A DNA stretch of 23,417 bases from CAZWBR01 sp964404205 (GTDB lineage Bacteria > Bacteroidota > Bacteroidia > Bacteroidales > Prolixibacteraceae). Where the stretch lies: assembly GCA_964404205.1 (NCBI GenBank), contig CAYOJD010000042.1, forward strand, positions 1-23,417, read 5' to 3'. Made by a program: the position numbers and the translations under genes. The notes beneath the pieces were generated by a model. The model was given only the letters and a program-made list of their open reading frames with translations. It was not told where the DNA came from and did not search any database. Positions 7,486-14,834 of the stretch are shown in pieces (the stretch's first letter is position 1; each line of letters begins with the position of its first letter).

Positions 7486-8688
7486 ATGAAAATATTAGTT
7501 TTGAATTGCGGAAGCTCATCCATCAAATACCAGCTTTTTCAGATTGAAGAGAAAAAAGTGCTGGCCAAGGGCGTAGTGGAAAAGATAGGGATGAAAGGTT
7601 CGTTCCTGAAACATGAAAAGGCTTCCGGACAAAAAGTGCAATTTGAAGGAGAGATTCTTGACCATAAAGCCGGGATTGAATATGTACTTGGTGTTTTGGT
7701 CAGTGTCAAACATGGCTGCCTGAAAACCCTTGAAGAGATTGAGGCTGTGGGGCATCGGGTGGTGCATGGCGGCGAAAGGTTTAAAGGCAGTGTGCTAATT
7801 ACCGATGAGGTTGTTGCCGAAATGGAGAAATTCATCGAATTGGCTCCGCTGCACAATCCGCCTAACCTGAAAGGGATTTATGCCATTAAAGCCCTGATTC
7901 CTTCTATTCCGCAAGTTGGGGTCTTCGATACCGCTTTCCATCAAACCATGCCTCCGCATGCTTTCATGTATGCTATACCGTACGCATTGTATAAAAAATA
8001 TGGTATCAGGCGCTATGGCTTTCATGGTACAAGCCATCGGTATGTATCGGAACGGGCCATCGAGATACTTGGGCTCGATGTGGAGAGCAGCAAAATTATT
8101 ACCTGCCATTTGGGCAACGGGGCATCGGTTTGTGCCATCAAAAATGGCCAGTCGGTCGATACATCTATGGGCTTTACCCCTGTCGAAGGGTTGATAATGG
8201 GAACCCGCTCAGGCGATATCGATATGGGTGCGGTAACTTATATTATGGACAAAGAGAAGATTGGGACCAAATCGGCTTCCGTCCTTTTCAATAAACACTC
8301 CGGATTGCTGGGTATTTCAGGGCTTTCGTCCGATTCGCGCGATATTCGTGAAGCTGCTTATGAGAAAGGCGATGAGCGCGCAATGCTGGCTATCGATATG
8401 TTCAATTACAGAATTAAAAAATATATCGGCTCATATGCTGCTGCAATGGGCGGCATCGATGCACTGGTGTTTACCGGCGGTATAGGCGAAAACTCCGATA
8501 TCACCCGTTCAGGCATCTGCGAAGAATTGGGTTTTATGGGGGTCGAAATTGATGAAAACCTCAATAACGGTCTTCGCGGAAAAGAGCAACTGATCAGTAA
8601 GTCCGATGCAAAAGTGAAAGTATTGGTAGTGCCAACCAACGAAGAGTTGATGATTGCCAACGATACGATGGAAATTGTCAGACAATGA
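7486..8688 (+). CDS. ackA: Acetate kinase (first of two tandem copies)
   Basis: 400 residues from the ATG at 7486. An in-frame upstream ATG at 7435 would overlap the preceding gene and is not needed, because the family begins at MKILVLNCGSSSIK. Conserved sites: N7; R91 in GHRVVHGGE; D148 in FDTAFH; H180 in YGFHGTSH; HLGNGAS at about 208-214; R241 in MGTRSGDIDMGA; FTGGIGENS; and the C-terminal TNEEL. Members of the ASKHA kinase fold make acetate and ATP from acetyl phosphate and ADP. The gene follows the dehydrogenase-like gene by 19 bp and precedes a paralogous copy by 28 bp, so the run reads as one operon. Some members use propionyl or butyryl phosphate; substrate range cannot be read from these motifs. 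Confidence 0.95.
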   Translation: MKILVLNCGSSSIKYQLFQIEEKKVLAKGVVEKIGMKGSFLKHEKASGQKVQFEGEILDHKAGIEYVLGVLVSVKHGCLKTLEEIEAVGHRVVHGGERFKGSVLITDEVVAEMEKFIELAPLHNPPNLKGIYAIKALIPSIPQVGVFDTAFHQTMPPHAFMYAIPYALYKKYGIRRYGFHGTSHRYVSERAIEILGLDVESSKIITCHLGNGASVCAIKNGQSVDTSMGFTPVEGLIMGTRSGDIDMGAVTYIMDKEKIGTKSASVLFNKHSGLLGISGLSSDSRDIREAAYEKGDERAMLAIDMFNYRIKKYIGSYAAAMGGIDALVFTGGIGENSDITRSGICEELGFMGVEIDENLNNGLRGKEQLISKSDAKVKVLVVPTNEELMIANDTMEIVRQ

Positions 8689-8716
8689 ATATTAAAGCTT
8701 TAGAAAATAGTTTGCT

Positions 8717-9919
8717 ATGAATATTCTGGTTCTGAATTGCGGAAGTTCATCAATTAAATTTCAACTTCTGGCAATCGATGGAAGCGATCTGCTTTTAGCA
8801 AAAGGTATGGTCGATCGCATTGGATTCGATACGAGTTGTTTTTGCGTAAAAGTATCCGATGGGGAAGAGTACGACCAAAAGGTAATTGCGAAAGACCATC
8901 GTACCGGCATCGATATTATACTGAATTTTCTTACCGACAAGGAAATTGGTGTATTGAATTCGTTGAACGATATCGACGCAGTTGGTCACCGGGTGGCCCA
9001 CGGCGGTGAGAAATTTAACTCGAGTCAAATTATCAATGATGATGTCAAACGCGATATCCGCGAATGTTTTGAACTGGCGCCTCTGCATAACCCGGCCAAC
9101 TACGAAGGTATTCTGGCTGTTGAACAATTGATGCCCGGTAAGCCACAGATAGCCGTTTTTGATACTGCCTTTCACAGTACCATTCCCGATTATGCTTTTC
9201 TTTATCCGTTGCCGTACCATTACTACAAAGATTTGCACGTACGCCGTTATGGTTTTCATGGAACAAGTCATGCCTATGTGGCTGAGAAAGCAAGCCGGAT
9301 TTTGGGAAAAGAGTTTTCCCGAAATAAAATTATCACTTGTCATTTGGGAAATGGCGCCTCAATAACGGCTATCGAATATGGCAAATCGGTCGATACGTCC
9401 ATGGGTTTTACCCCTAACGATGGCTTGATGATGGGGACCAGAAGCGGATCCTTCGATCCCGGTGCATTGCTTTACATCGCCCAGCACGAGGATCTCTCCA
9501 TTGAACAGGTAAGTGATGTAATCAACCGTAAAAGCGGAGTGCTTGGCGTTTCTGAAATTTCGTCTGATATGCGCGATTTGGTGTTGCAGGCCGAAGCCGG
9601 AAACGAAAAGGCCCGGTTGGCATTGAAGATGTATGCCCATCGGGTACGAAAATTTATAGGTAGTTATATTGCCGTAATGAACGGGTTGGATATCCTTGTA
9701 TTTACAGGTGGAATAGGCGAGAACAACAGTTATATCAGGAAGCTTTGTTGCGAAAACATGGATGCGCTTGGTATTTGGTTCGACAGTGCTAAAAATGACG
9801 GGTTACGCGGAAGGGATGAAATTATTTCGCTTCCTGGCTCGAAAGTAACGGTGATGACCATCAGCACCAACGAAGAGTTGGTTATCGCCCGCGAAACGTA
9901 CAGATTACTCAAAAAATAA
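8717..9919 (+). CDS. ackA: Acetate kinase paralogue (second tandem copy)
   Basis: 400 residues with every main family motif: N7 in LNCGSSSIK, R92 in GHRVAHGGE, D149 in FDTAFH, H181 in GFHGTSH, HLGNGAS, R242 in MGTRSG, FTGGIGENN and TNEEL at the C terminus. The first copy has GTRSGDIDMGA; this one has GTRSGSFDPGA, so the acidic residue after SG is serine (S245). The copies are of nearly equal length and clearly homologous but diverged along their length, so the duplication is old rather than an assembly duplicate. A likely reading is specialisation for another acyl phosphate, such as propionyl or butyryl phosphate, which would matter because the downstream butyrate kinase gene is broken. A terminator-like hairpin follows 21 bp after the stop codon. 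Confidence 0.92.
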   Translation: MNILVLNCGSSSIKFQLLAIDGSDLLLAKGMVDRIGFDTSCFCVKVSDGEEYDQKVIAKDHRTGIDIILNFLTDKEIGVLNSLNDIDAVGHRVAHGGEKFNSSQIINDDVKRDIRECFELAPLHNPANYEGILAVEQLMPGKPQIAVFDTAFHSTIPDYAFLYPLPYHYYKDLHVRRYGFHGTSHAYVAEKASRILGKEFSRNKIITCHLGNGASITAIEYGKSVDTSMGFTPNDGLMMGTRSGSFDPGALLYIAQHEDLSIEQVSDVINRKSGVLGVSEISSDMRDLVLQAEAGNEKARLALKMYAHRVRKFIGSYIAVMNGLDILVFTGGIGENNSYIRKLCCENMDALGIWFDSAKNDGLRGRDEIISLPGSKVTVMTISTNEELVIARETYRLLKK

Positions 9920-9935
9920 AATAGCCTAGGCAATG

Positions 9936-10019
9936 TTTTGGTATACCGGGAATGAACTTTCCGGTATACTATTTTGTCATATTTTGGTATAGCCGAAATT
10001 GATACTTTCGGTGAGTATA
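9936..10019. repeat. Two imperfect direct repeats, each with internal symmetry, upstream of ptb
   Basis: TTTTGGTATA occurs at 9936-9945 and again at 9982-9991, exactly 46 bp apart. Each copy is followed by a G/C-A-rich palindrome: GTATACCGG with CCGGTATAC in the first, and CCGAAA (9993-9998) with TTTCGG (10006-10011) in the second. The second copy also contains TACTTTCG (10003-10010), a near match to the TAnnTTTG promoter box, with TTTG 16 bp upstream of it. The block therefore may hold the ptb promoter and paired regulator sites. Confidence 0.45.
9941..9969 (+). terminator. Hairpin after the second ackA (terminator-like)
   Basis: Arms GTATACCGG (9941-9949) and CCGGTATAC (9961-9969) are perfect reverse complements around an 11-base loop; one G-U and one A-T pair can extend the stem inward. 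A T-rich stretch (TATTTTGTCATATTTT) follows. It lies 21 bp after the ackA stop codon and would end or weaken the pta-ackA transcript before ptb. The T-run is interrupted, and a related element lies 46 bp further on, so an operator role is an alternative. Confidence 0.55.
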
Positions 10020-10108
10020 AAGTTGAGAAAGGAGCATGCTTTATCAACATGGTAAATCGGTAAATACATGCGAGTTCCATCCTACAACTAAAAATAAACG
10101 ATTAACGG

Positions 10109-11020
10109 ATGAATCCAATCACTAAACTTCAGCAAATTATTACCCTTGTCCAGTCGGGAAACAAACAAAAGCTGGTAGCTGTCAGTGCCAACGACGACCA
10201 TACCATTACGGCCATTCATCAGGCTGTGGGAGCAGGGTTAATCGACGCCATTCTGGTGGGCGATGAGGTTAAAATCAGACAGGTTTTCAGTGAAAATAAC
10301 TTCGATATTTCGCCCTACCTGATAATTCACCAACCCGACGACAGTAAGGCAGCTGTTGCAGCCATTGAAATTATCAATAATGGAGAGGCGGGCTTGCTGA
10401 TGAAGGGGCTTATCAGTACCGACAAGTTTATTCGGGCCATTCTCAATAAAGAGAAAGGGTTAATGATTCCGGGAAATATCCTTACCCATATTACAGCCAT
10501 TGAGAACCCTCATTATCATAAACTGATGATTGCCTCAGATGTGGCGGTGTTGCCTCAGCCCGATTTCTCGCAGAAGTTGCAACAGATACGACATATCACC
10601 AATACGGCGCAACGTTTGGGCATCGCTCAGCCTAAAATTGCTGTAATTGCTCCCAGCGAACAGGTTCTGGTATCGTTGGAATCGTCGAAAGATGCTGCTT
10701 TACTGGCCATGATGAGCCAGCGAGGACAGATTCCAGGTTCGGTAGTCGACGGACCATTGGCCCTCGATGTGGCAGTTGACAATGAAGCTGCTGAAATTAA
10801 GGGAATCAAAAGCGCTGTGGCCGGCGAAGCTGACGGGTTACTTTTCCCTAATCTCGATGCAGGAAATGTTTTTTATAAAATGAATATGAAGCTTGCCGGC
10901 GCAGAATCGGCTGCCATGCTTGTCGGAGCCAGGGTTCCGGTTGTTCTGTCGTCGCGCGGCGATTCGAGCCTCACCAAGCTTTACTCGATAGCCCTGGCAG
11001 CACTAATGTCACAAAAATAG
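10109..11020 (+). CDS. ptb: Phosphate butyryltransferase
   Basis: 303 residues, the normal length for Ptb and shorter than Pta. Features: KLVAVSANDDHTITAIHQAV near the N terminus, GLIDAILVGDE, EAGLLMKGLISTDKFIRAIL, the stretch around ILTHITAIENPHYHKLMIASD, and the C-terminal GLLFPNLDAGNVFYKMNMKL followed by VVLSSRGDSSLTKLYSIALA. This pattern is typical of the phosphate acetyl/butyryltransferase family as found in ptb-buk pairs. It exchanges CoA for phosphate on butyryl-CoA or related short acyl-CoAs. The stop codon lies 4 bp before the butyrate kinase ATG, the classical pairing. With buk interrupted, its butyryl phosphate would need another kinase, possibly one of the upstream AckA paralogues; this is inference. 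Confidence 0.92.
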   Translation: MNPITKLQQIITLVQSGNKQKLVAVSANDDHTITAIHQAVGAGLIDAILVGDEVKIRQVFSENNFDISPYLIIHQPDDSKAAVAAIEIINNGEAGLLMKGLISTDKFIRAILNKEKGLMIPGNILTHITAIENPHYHKLMIASDVAVLPQPDFSQKLQQIRHITNTAQRLGIAQPKIAVIAPSEQVLVSLESSKDAALLAMMSQRGQIPGSVVDGPLALDVAVDNEAAEIKGIKSAVAGEADGLLFPNLDAGNVFYKMNMKLAGAESAAMLVGARVPVVLSSRGDSSLTKLYSIALAALMSQK

Positions 11021-11024
11021 CAAC

Positions 11025-12119
11025 ATGGAATACAAAAAGAATCTTAGGATATTGGTCATTAACCCCGGTTCGACGACCACCAAAGTAGCCGTTTACGAAA
11101 ATACCATCTGTATTTTGTTACGGACACTGCATCACTCTATCGAAGAGCTTTCGGGCTTTGCAACAGTTGTCGATCAGTTTGAGTTTCGTAAGAATTGCGT
11201 GCTCACTGAATTGGAACGCGACCGTTTCGATTTGAAAACCGTCAGCATTGTTATTGGCCGGGGTGGATTAACCTATCCGCTCGAATCAGGTGTCTATCAA
11301 GTCAATGATTTGATGATTGAACATTGCCGTAAAGGAGTGATGGGAATGCATGCATCGAATCTGGGCTCTATGATTGCATACGATATTGCTTCGATGTTAC
11401 CTGGCGTAATGGCATTGATTGCCGATCCGGTAGTCACTGACGAGCTGGAGCCTATTGCGAGGGTTACCGGTCATCCGCTTTTTAAACGACGTTCAATTTT
11501 TCATGCTTTAAACCAAAAAGCGGTGGCACGTCAACATGCCTCGAAGATTGGAAGGCCCTACGAATCGCTGAACCTGATTATTGCCCATTTGGGCGGGGGA
11601 ATTTCGGTTGGGGCGCATTGCTACGGCCGGGTTATCGATGTAAACAATGCCCTCGACGGCGATGGCCCTTTCTCGCCTGAGCGTAGTGGTACATTGCCTG
11701 CCGGCGAATTGGCAACACTTTGTTTTAGCGGAAAATTTACTTACGACGAGATTTATAAAATGATTTCGGGCGAAGGTGGTTATGTGGCCCATCTGGGAAC
11801 CAACGATGCCCGCGACGTGGAAAATGCCATTGAGCATGGCGAAGACAAAGCCCGTTTTATTCAGTAAGCAATGGCTTATCAGATTGCCAAGCAAATAGGT
11901 TAGATGGCGACCGTGCTTCGTGGAAGGGTCGATGGCGTTTTAATTACAGGCGGCATAGCCTACGATCGCAGCATGATGCAATTGATTCGCGACAGGGTTA
12001 GCTTTATCGCACCCGTGTTTATCTATCCAGGGCAGGACGAACTGAAAGCATTGGCCATGAATGCACTGATGGTCGCCCGGGGCGAAGTTGAGGCAAGAGT
12101 TTACGATAAAATGGAATAA
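11025..12119 (+). pseudogene. buk: Butyrate kinase gene interrupted by two in-frame stop codons
   Basis: The frame from 11025 to 12119 encodes butyrate kinase end to end without a frameshift: LVINPGSTTTKVAVYE at the N terminus, IGRGGLTYPLESGVYQVN, HLGGGISVGAH, ERSGTLPAGELA, GEGGYVAHLGTND, and the C-terminal VLITGGIAYD and YPGQDELKALA. Its 365 codons fit the usual length of about 355-360. It carries TAA at 11865-11867 and TAG at 11901-11903, with the intact conserved segment AMAYQIAKQIG between them. The 280-residue product of the first stop would lack the nucleotide-binding GGIAYD region and so should be inactive. An ATG directly after the TAG (11904) opens a 71-residue C-terminal frame. Neighbouring genes end normally in TAA, TAG and TGA, so codon reassignment is not supported. 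A recent pseudogene, a sequence error, or read-through/split expression are the options, in that order. Confidence 0.85.
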
Positions 12120-12132
12120 AAACCGAAACTGG

Positions 12133-13392
12133 ATGAAAAAAATCAATTTTCTTTTGCTGGGTATAACTTTCTCGTTTGCACTTCAGGCGCAACAACCTTT
12201 TGTGCCAAATTACGACGAATCGAAAGTTCCTGCATATCAGCTTCCCGACCCGTTGAGGAATGCCGATGGCACTCTTGTTTCCGATAAGGCTGGCTGGGTA
12301 GAAAGACGTGCGGAACTTTACACTTTACTGGCAAATGAAGAGTTTGGAAATATTCCACAGTGGAAAGGGACATTGACATTCAAAGAGGTATCAACCAGAA
12401 AAATTTTCGACAATAAAGCATTGCGTCGCGAAGTTCAACTTACACTAAGCGATAATGGTAAATCAATTCTTTTTAATCTATTGATATTCCAACCTGTTTC
12501 ATCGAAGCCGGTGCCGTTTTTTTTAGGATATAATTTCGATGGAAATTATACAATCGTTTCGGATAAAGATATAAGCCTGCCCGTTGGTTGGGTAGCCAAC
12601 GACAAAAAGTTTGGAATAGCTGATAACAGAGCTGTTGAAGCGGCTCGCGGTAGCGATGTCTCTTCGTGGCCGGTTCAGGAAATTGTTGCCCGGGGCTATG
12701 GGGTAGTTACACTTTATTATGGTGATTGTGATCCCGATTTTGACGATGGTTTTCAGAATGGCGTTCATGCACTTTATCCCGAGCCACGCAACAACCAGTC
12801 GTGGGGAAGTATTGCCGCGTGGGCGTGGGGGCTATCGAGAGTTATTGATTATATACAACTCGATCACGCTTTTAGTTCGTCTCAGATAATAGTAATTGGT
12901 CACTCCCGCCTAGGCAAAGCAGCACTATGGGCCGGTGCTGCTGACGAACGGATTGCCATGGTGGTTTCGAATAATTCGGGATGCGGTGGGGCTGCTTTGT
13001 CAAAACGCGCTTATGGTGAAACTGTAGGACGTATCAATCGTGCTTTCCCTCACTGGTTTTGTGATAATTTCAAACGCTACAGTGAAAATGAAGTTAGTTT
13101 ACCGTTCGATCAACATGAATTGCTGGCATTGATTGCCCCGCGGCCACTCTATGTTGCAAGTGCCGAAGAGGATAGATGGGCAGATCCCAAAGGAGAGTTC
13201 TTGTCCTGTGTAGCCGCGTCGCCAGTCTATCGAATTCTGGGCTTGCCAGGATTGCCGGTTACGGAAATGCCGTCGCTCAATCATCCGGTGATGGGCACAA
13301 TCGGCTACCATATCCGTCCCGGAGGCCATTCCATCACTTTATACGACTGGATGCGTTATATCGATTTTGCCAATATCCACTTTAAACGATAA
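12133..13392 (+). CDS. Secreted glucuronoyl esterase-like protein (CE15 type)
   Basis: 419 residues from the ATG at 12133, chosen because it gives a signal peptide (MKKINFLLLGITFSFALQA, cleavage near residue 19). An earlier in-frame ATG at 12088 would overlap buk and bury that signal. An alpha/beta-hydrolase follows: the nucleophile Ser258 in the CE15-type motif GHSRLGKAALW (256-266), then SNNSGCGGAAL (279-289), an acidic stretch ASAEEDRWADP (342-352) offering the third catalytic residue, and His399 in PGGHSITLYDW. CE15 enzymes cut the ester between glucuronic acid on xylan and lignin alcohols. Export to the periplasm or cell surface is expected. The gene begins 13 bp after buk and may share its transcript, although the functional tie is to plant cell-wall use, as for the arabinose operon. 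Confidence 0.88.
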   Translation: MKKINFLLLGITFSFALQAQQPFVPNYDESKVPAYQLPDPLRNADGTLVSDKAGWVERRAELYTLLANEEFGNIPQWKGTLTFKEVSTRKIFDNKALRREVQLTLSDNGKSILFNLLIFQPVSSKPVPFFLGYNFDGNYTIVSDKDISLPVGWVANDKKFGIADNRAVEAARGSDVSSWPVQEIVARGYGVVTLYYGDCDPDFDDGFQNGVHALYPEPRNNQSWGSIAAWAWGLSRVIDYIQLDHAFSSSQIIVIGHSRLGKAALWAGAADERIAMVVSNNSGCGGAALSKRAYGETVGRINRAFPHWFCDNFKRYSENEVSLPFDQHELLALIAPRPLYVASAEEDRWADPKGEFLSCVAASPVYRILGLPGLPVTEMPSLNHPVMGTIGYHIRPGGHSITLYDWMRYIDFANIHFKR

Positions 13393-13407
13393 ACAAATCG
13401 TCATCGC

Positions 13408-14631
13408 CTATAGCGTTTCAATTAGGCGGACTGCCGTTGATATCCCATCTTCTTCATCCAGTTTTTTGGCCATTGTTTCTGCGTTATAGTAGAGTTGCTT
13501 GTTTTGAAGCAATTCTGCGATACTTACAATGAACTGTGCTTCCGATAAACGACTAAGTGGGATCGGTTTAGGTGAGACTCCCATTTGCCAGCTAACCTTT
13601 CCCCAGAAAAATTGATCGCCTACCGGATAAAAGACCGGAGAAATCCAGAATGGTTTACCGGCAGCAAGACATGCAGCCGTTGTCCCCAAACCCCCATGAT
13701 GTACCACTGCTCTGACCAAAGGTAGAAGTTTATCATAGGGGGCACTATCAATTACTGTAATACGGTCGTTGTCTTTTAGCCTTTCGGTTTGCTCAAATCC
13801 CCATCCTTTAATCAGAATAATTCTTATCCCAAACCGCTCAGTAAGGTTAATGAGTGCTTGTTGGATATCAAACTTGCATTTAAATGGCATACTTCCAAAG
13901 GTAAATAGTAGTGTTGGGGTTCCCGACTGTAGAAAGTTACTCAATTCAGGCGAAAGCATATCTGCTGAATGACCAATCCAAAATCCTGTAAACCACGATT
14001 GAGATGGATAGTCGGTTGGTTGCTTTAGAAATATTGAACTGATGCCGTAAATAAAAGGCGTTTCGGGAATGACATATTTTTCTGGCAATCCGTTTGCTTT
14101 TCTGAAACGGACAATTGGTTTCTTCATCAATCTATATCCAATATTATTCAATTGGTAGCTCATTCGGTTAAGGAATTTATAGATTCTGAAGCCGCTAAAG
14201 GCCGGATTGGCAAAATCCTGAGTGGGTTGTACTGCAGGAACAACCATTGCTCGAATCATCTTACCCGGCATCTGATCTGCAAAATAATCAGCCATCGTTT
14301 TGACATGATAGATAGTTTTATCATTCTGTTTGGCTAATCGGAAAAATGTATTCAGGGACTGTTCGACCATTGGATAAATCCACTTATTCAGATTGCGGCG
14401 GATAACCAGAGGATTGGCCTTGAGGAGTTTTTTGCCTTCCTTACTATTCAGTACCGCCTGAAAATCTGCATCGATCGGAGCAAATCTTAACCCATATGAT
14501 TGGACAAGAGACTCAAAATTCCGAGCTGTCGAAAACGTTACTTCGTGTCCCCGTTGCTGCAGAGCTTGTCCCAATACGGCGAATGGCTGCACATCACCTC
14601 GTGTCCCCATTGTTAAAATCGCAATTTTCAT
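13408..14631 (-). CDS. Glycosyltransferase, sterol-glucosyltransferase/UGT-like (GT1/GT28 fold)
   Basis: 407 residues. The N terminus KIAILTMGTRGDVQPF (2-17) is the nucleotide-sugar glycosyltransferase opening typical of sterol 3-beta-glucosyltransferase and YjiC/macrolide glycosyltransferase relatives. The C-terminal domain carries the donor-binding stretch VVHHGGLGTTAACLAAGKP (about 309-327), with the DQ pair that commonly contacts the sugar at about 339-340. LLFTFGSMPF lies at the domain junction. It would transfer a sugar from a nucleotide donor to a lipid or small hydrophobic acceptor in the cytoplasm; the acceptor cannot be told. The gene is convergent with the esterase gene (15 bp between stop codons) and divergent from the lipoprotein gene, with candidate mirrored -7 boxes between them. 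Confidence 0.85.
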   Translation of the reverse strand: MKIAILTMGTRGDVQPFAVLGQALQQRGHEVTFSTARNFESLVQSYGLRFAPIDADFQAVLNSKEGKKLLKANPLVIRRNLNKWIYPMVEQSLNTFFRLAKQNDKTIYHVKTMADYFADQMPGKMIRAMVVPAVQPTQDFANPAFSGFRIYKFLNRMSYQLNNIGYRLMKKPIVRFRKANGLPEKYVIPETPFIYGISSIFLKQPTDYPSQSWFTGFWIGHSADMLSPELSNFLQSGTPTLLFTFGSMPFKCKFDIQQALINLTERFGIRIILIKGWGFEQTERLKDNDRITVIDSAPYDKLLPLVRAVVHHGGLGTTAACLAAGKPFWISPVFYPVGDQFFWGKVSWQMGVSPKPIPLSRLSEAQFIVSIAELLQNKQLYYNAETMAKKLDEEDGISTAVRLIETL

Positions 14632-14715
14632 TTCTGTCGTTTAAAAAAATATTGTCAACATCCTGAAATTTATTTCACTCTACTTCTGCTATTGTATTAT
14701 GTTATCCCGATTTCT

Positions 14716-14723
14716 CAAAGATA
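14716..14723 (-). promoter_or_regulatory. Candidate -7 box for the glycosyltransferase gene
   Basis: On the minus strand this reads TATCTTTG, an exact TAnnTTTG match, 85 bp before the glycosyltransferase ATG. No convincing TTTG box stands at the usual -33 distance. It is the exact mirror of the plus-strand box at 14747-14754. Confidence 0.35.
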
Positions 14724-14746
14724 AACAATGTACGGCTCCTTTTCAT

Positions 14747-14754
14747 TATCTTTG
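14747..14754 (+). promoter_or_regulatory. Candidate -7 box for the lipoprotein gene
   Basis: TATCTTTG is an exact TAnnTTTG match, placing a start near 14761 and a leader of about 74 nt before the ATG at 14835. The -33 box is weak. Together with the minus-strand copy it forms an 8-bp inverted repeat with 23 bp between the arms. Confidence 0.35.
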
Positions 14755-14834
14755 TTCGCTATCAGAATCTGTAATAGCGTTTTTAATTCGATTCAGAATC
14801 TGGTTTATTATTTAATTCCTTGAATCTATTTTTT

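Noticed and set aside
11025..12119. Reassigned TAA/TAG codons as the explanation for the stops in buk
   Set aside because: ptb ends in TAG, pta, the second ackA and the esterase gene end in TAA, and no other gene in the window contains an internal TAA or TAG in frame.
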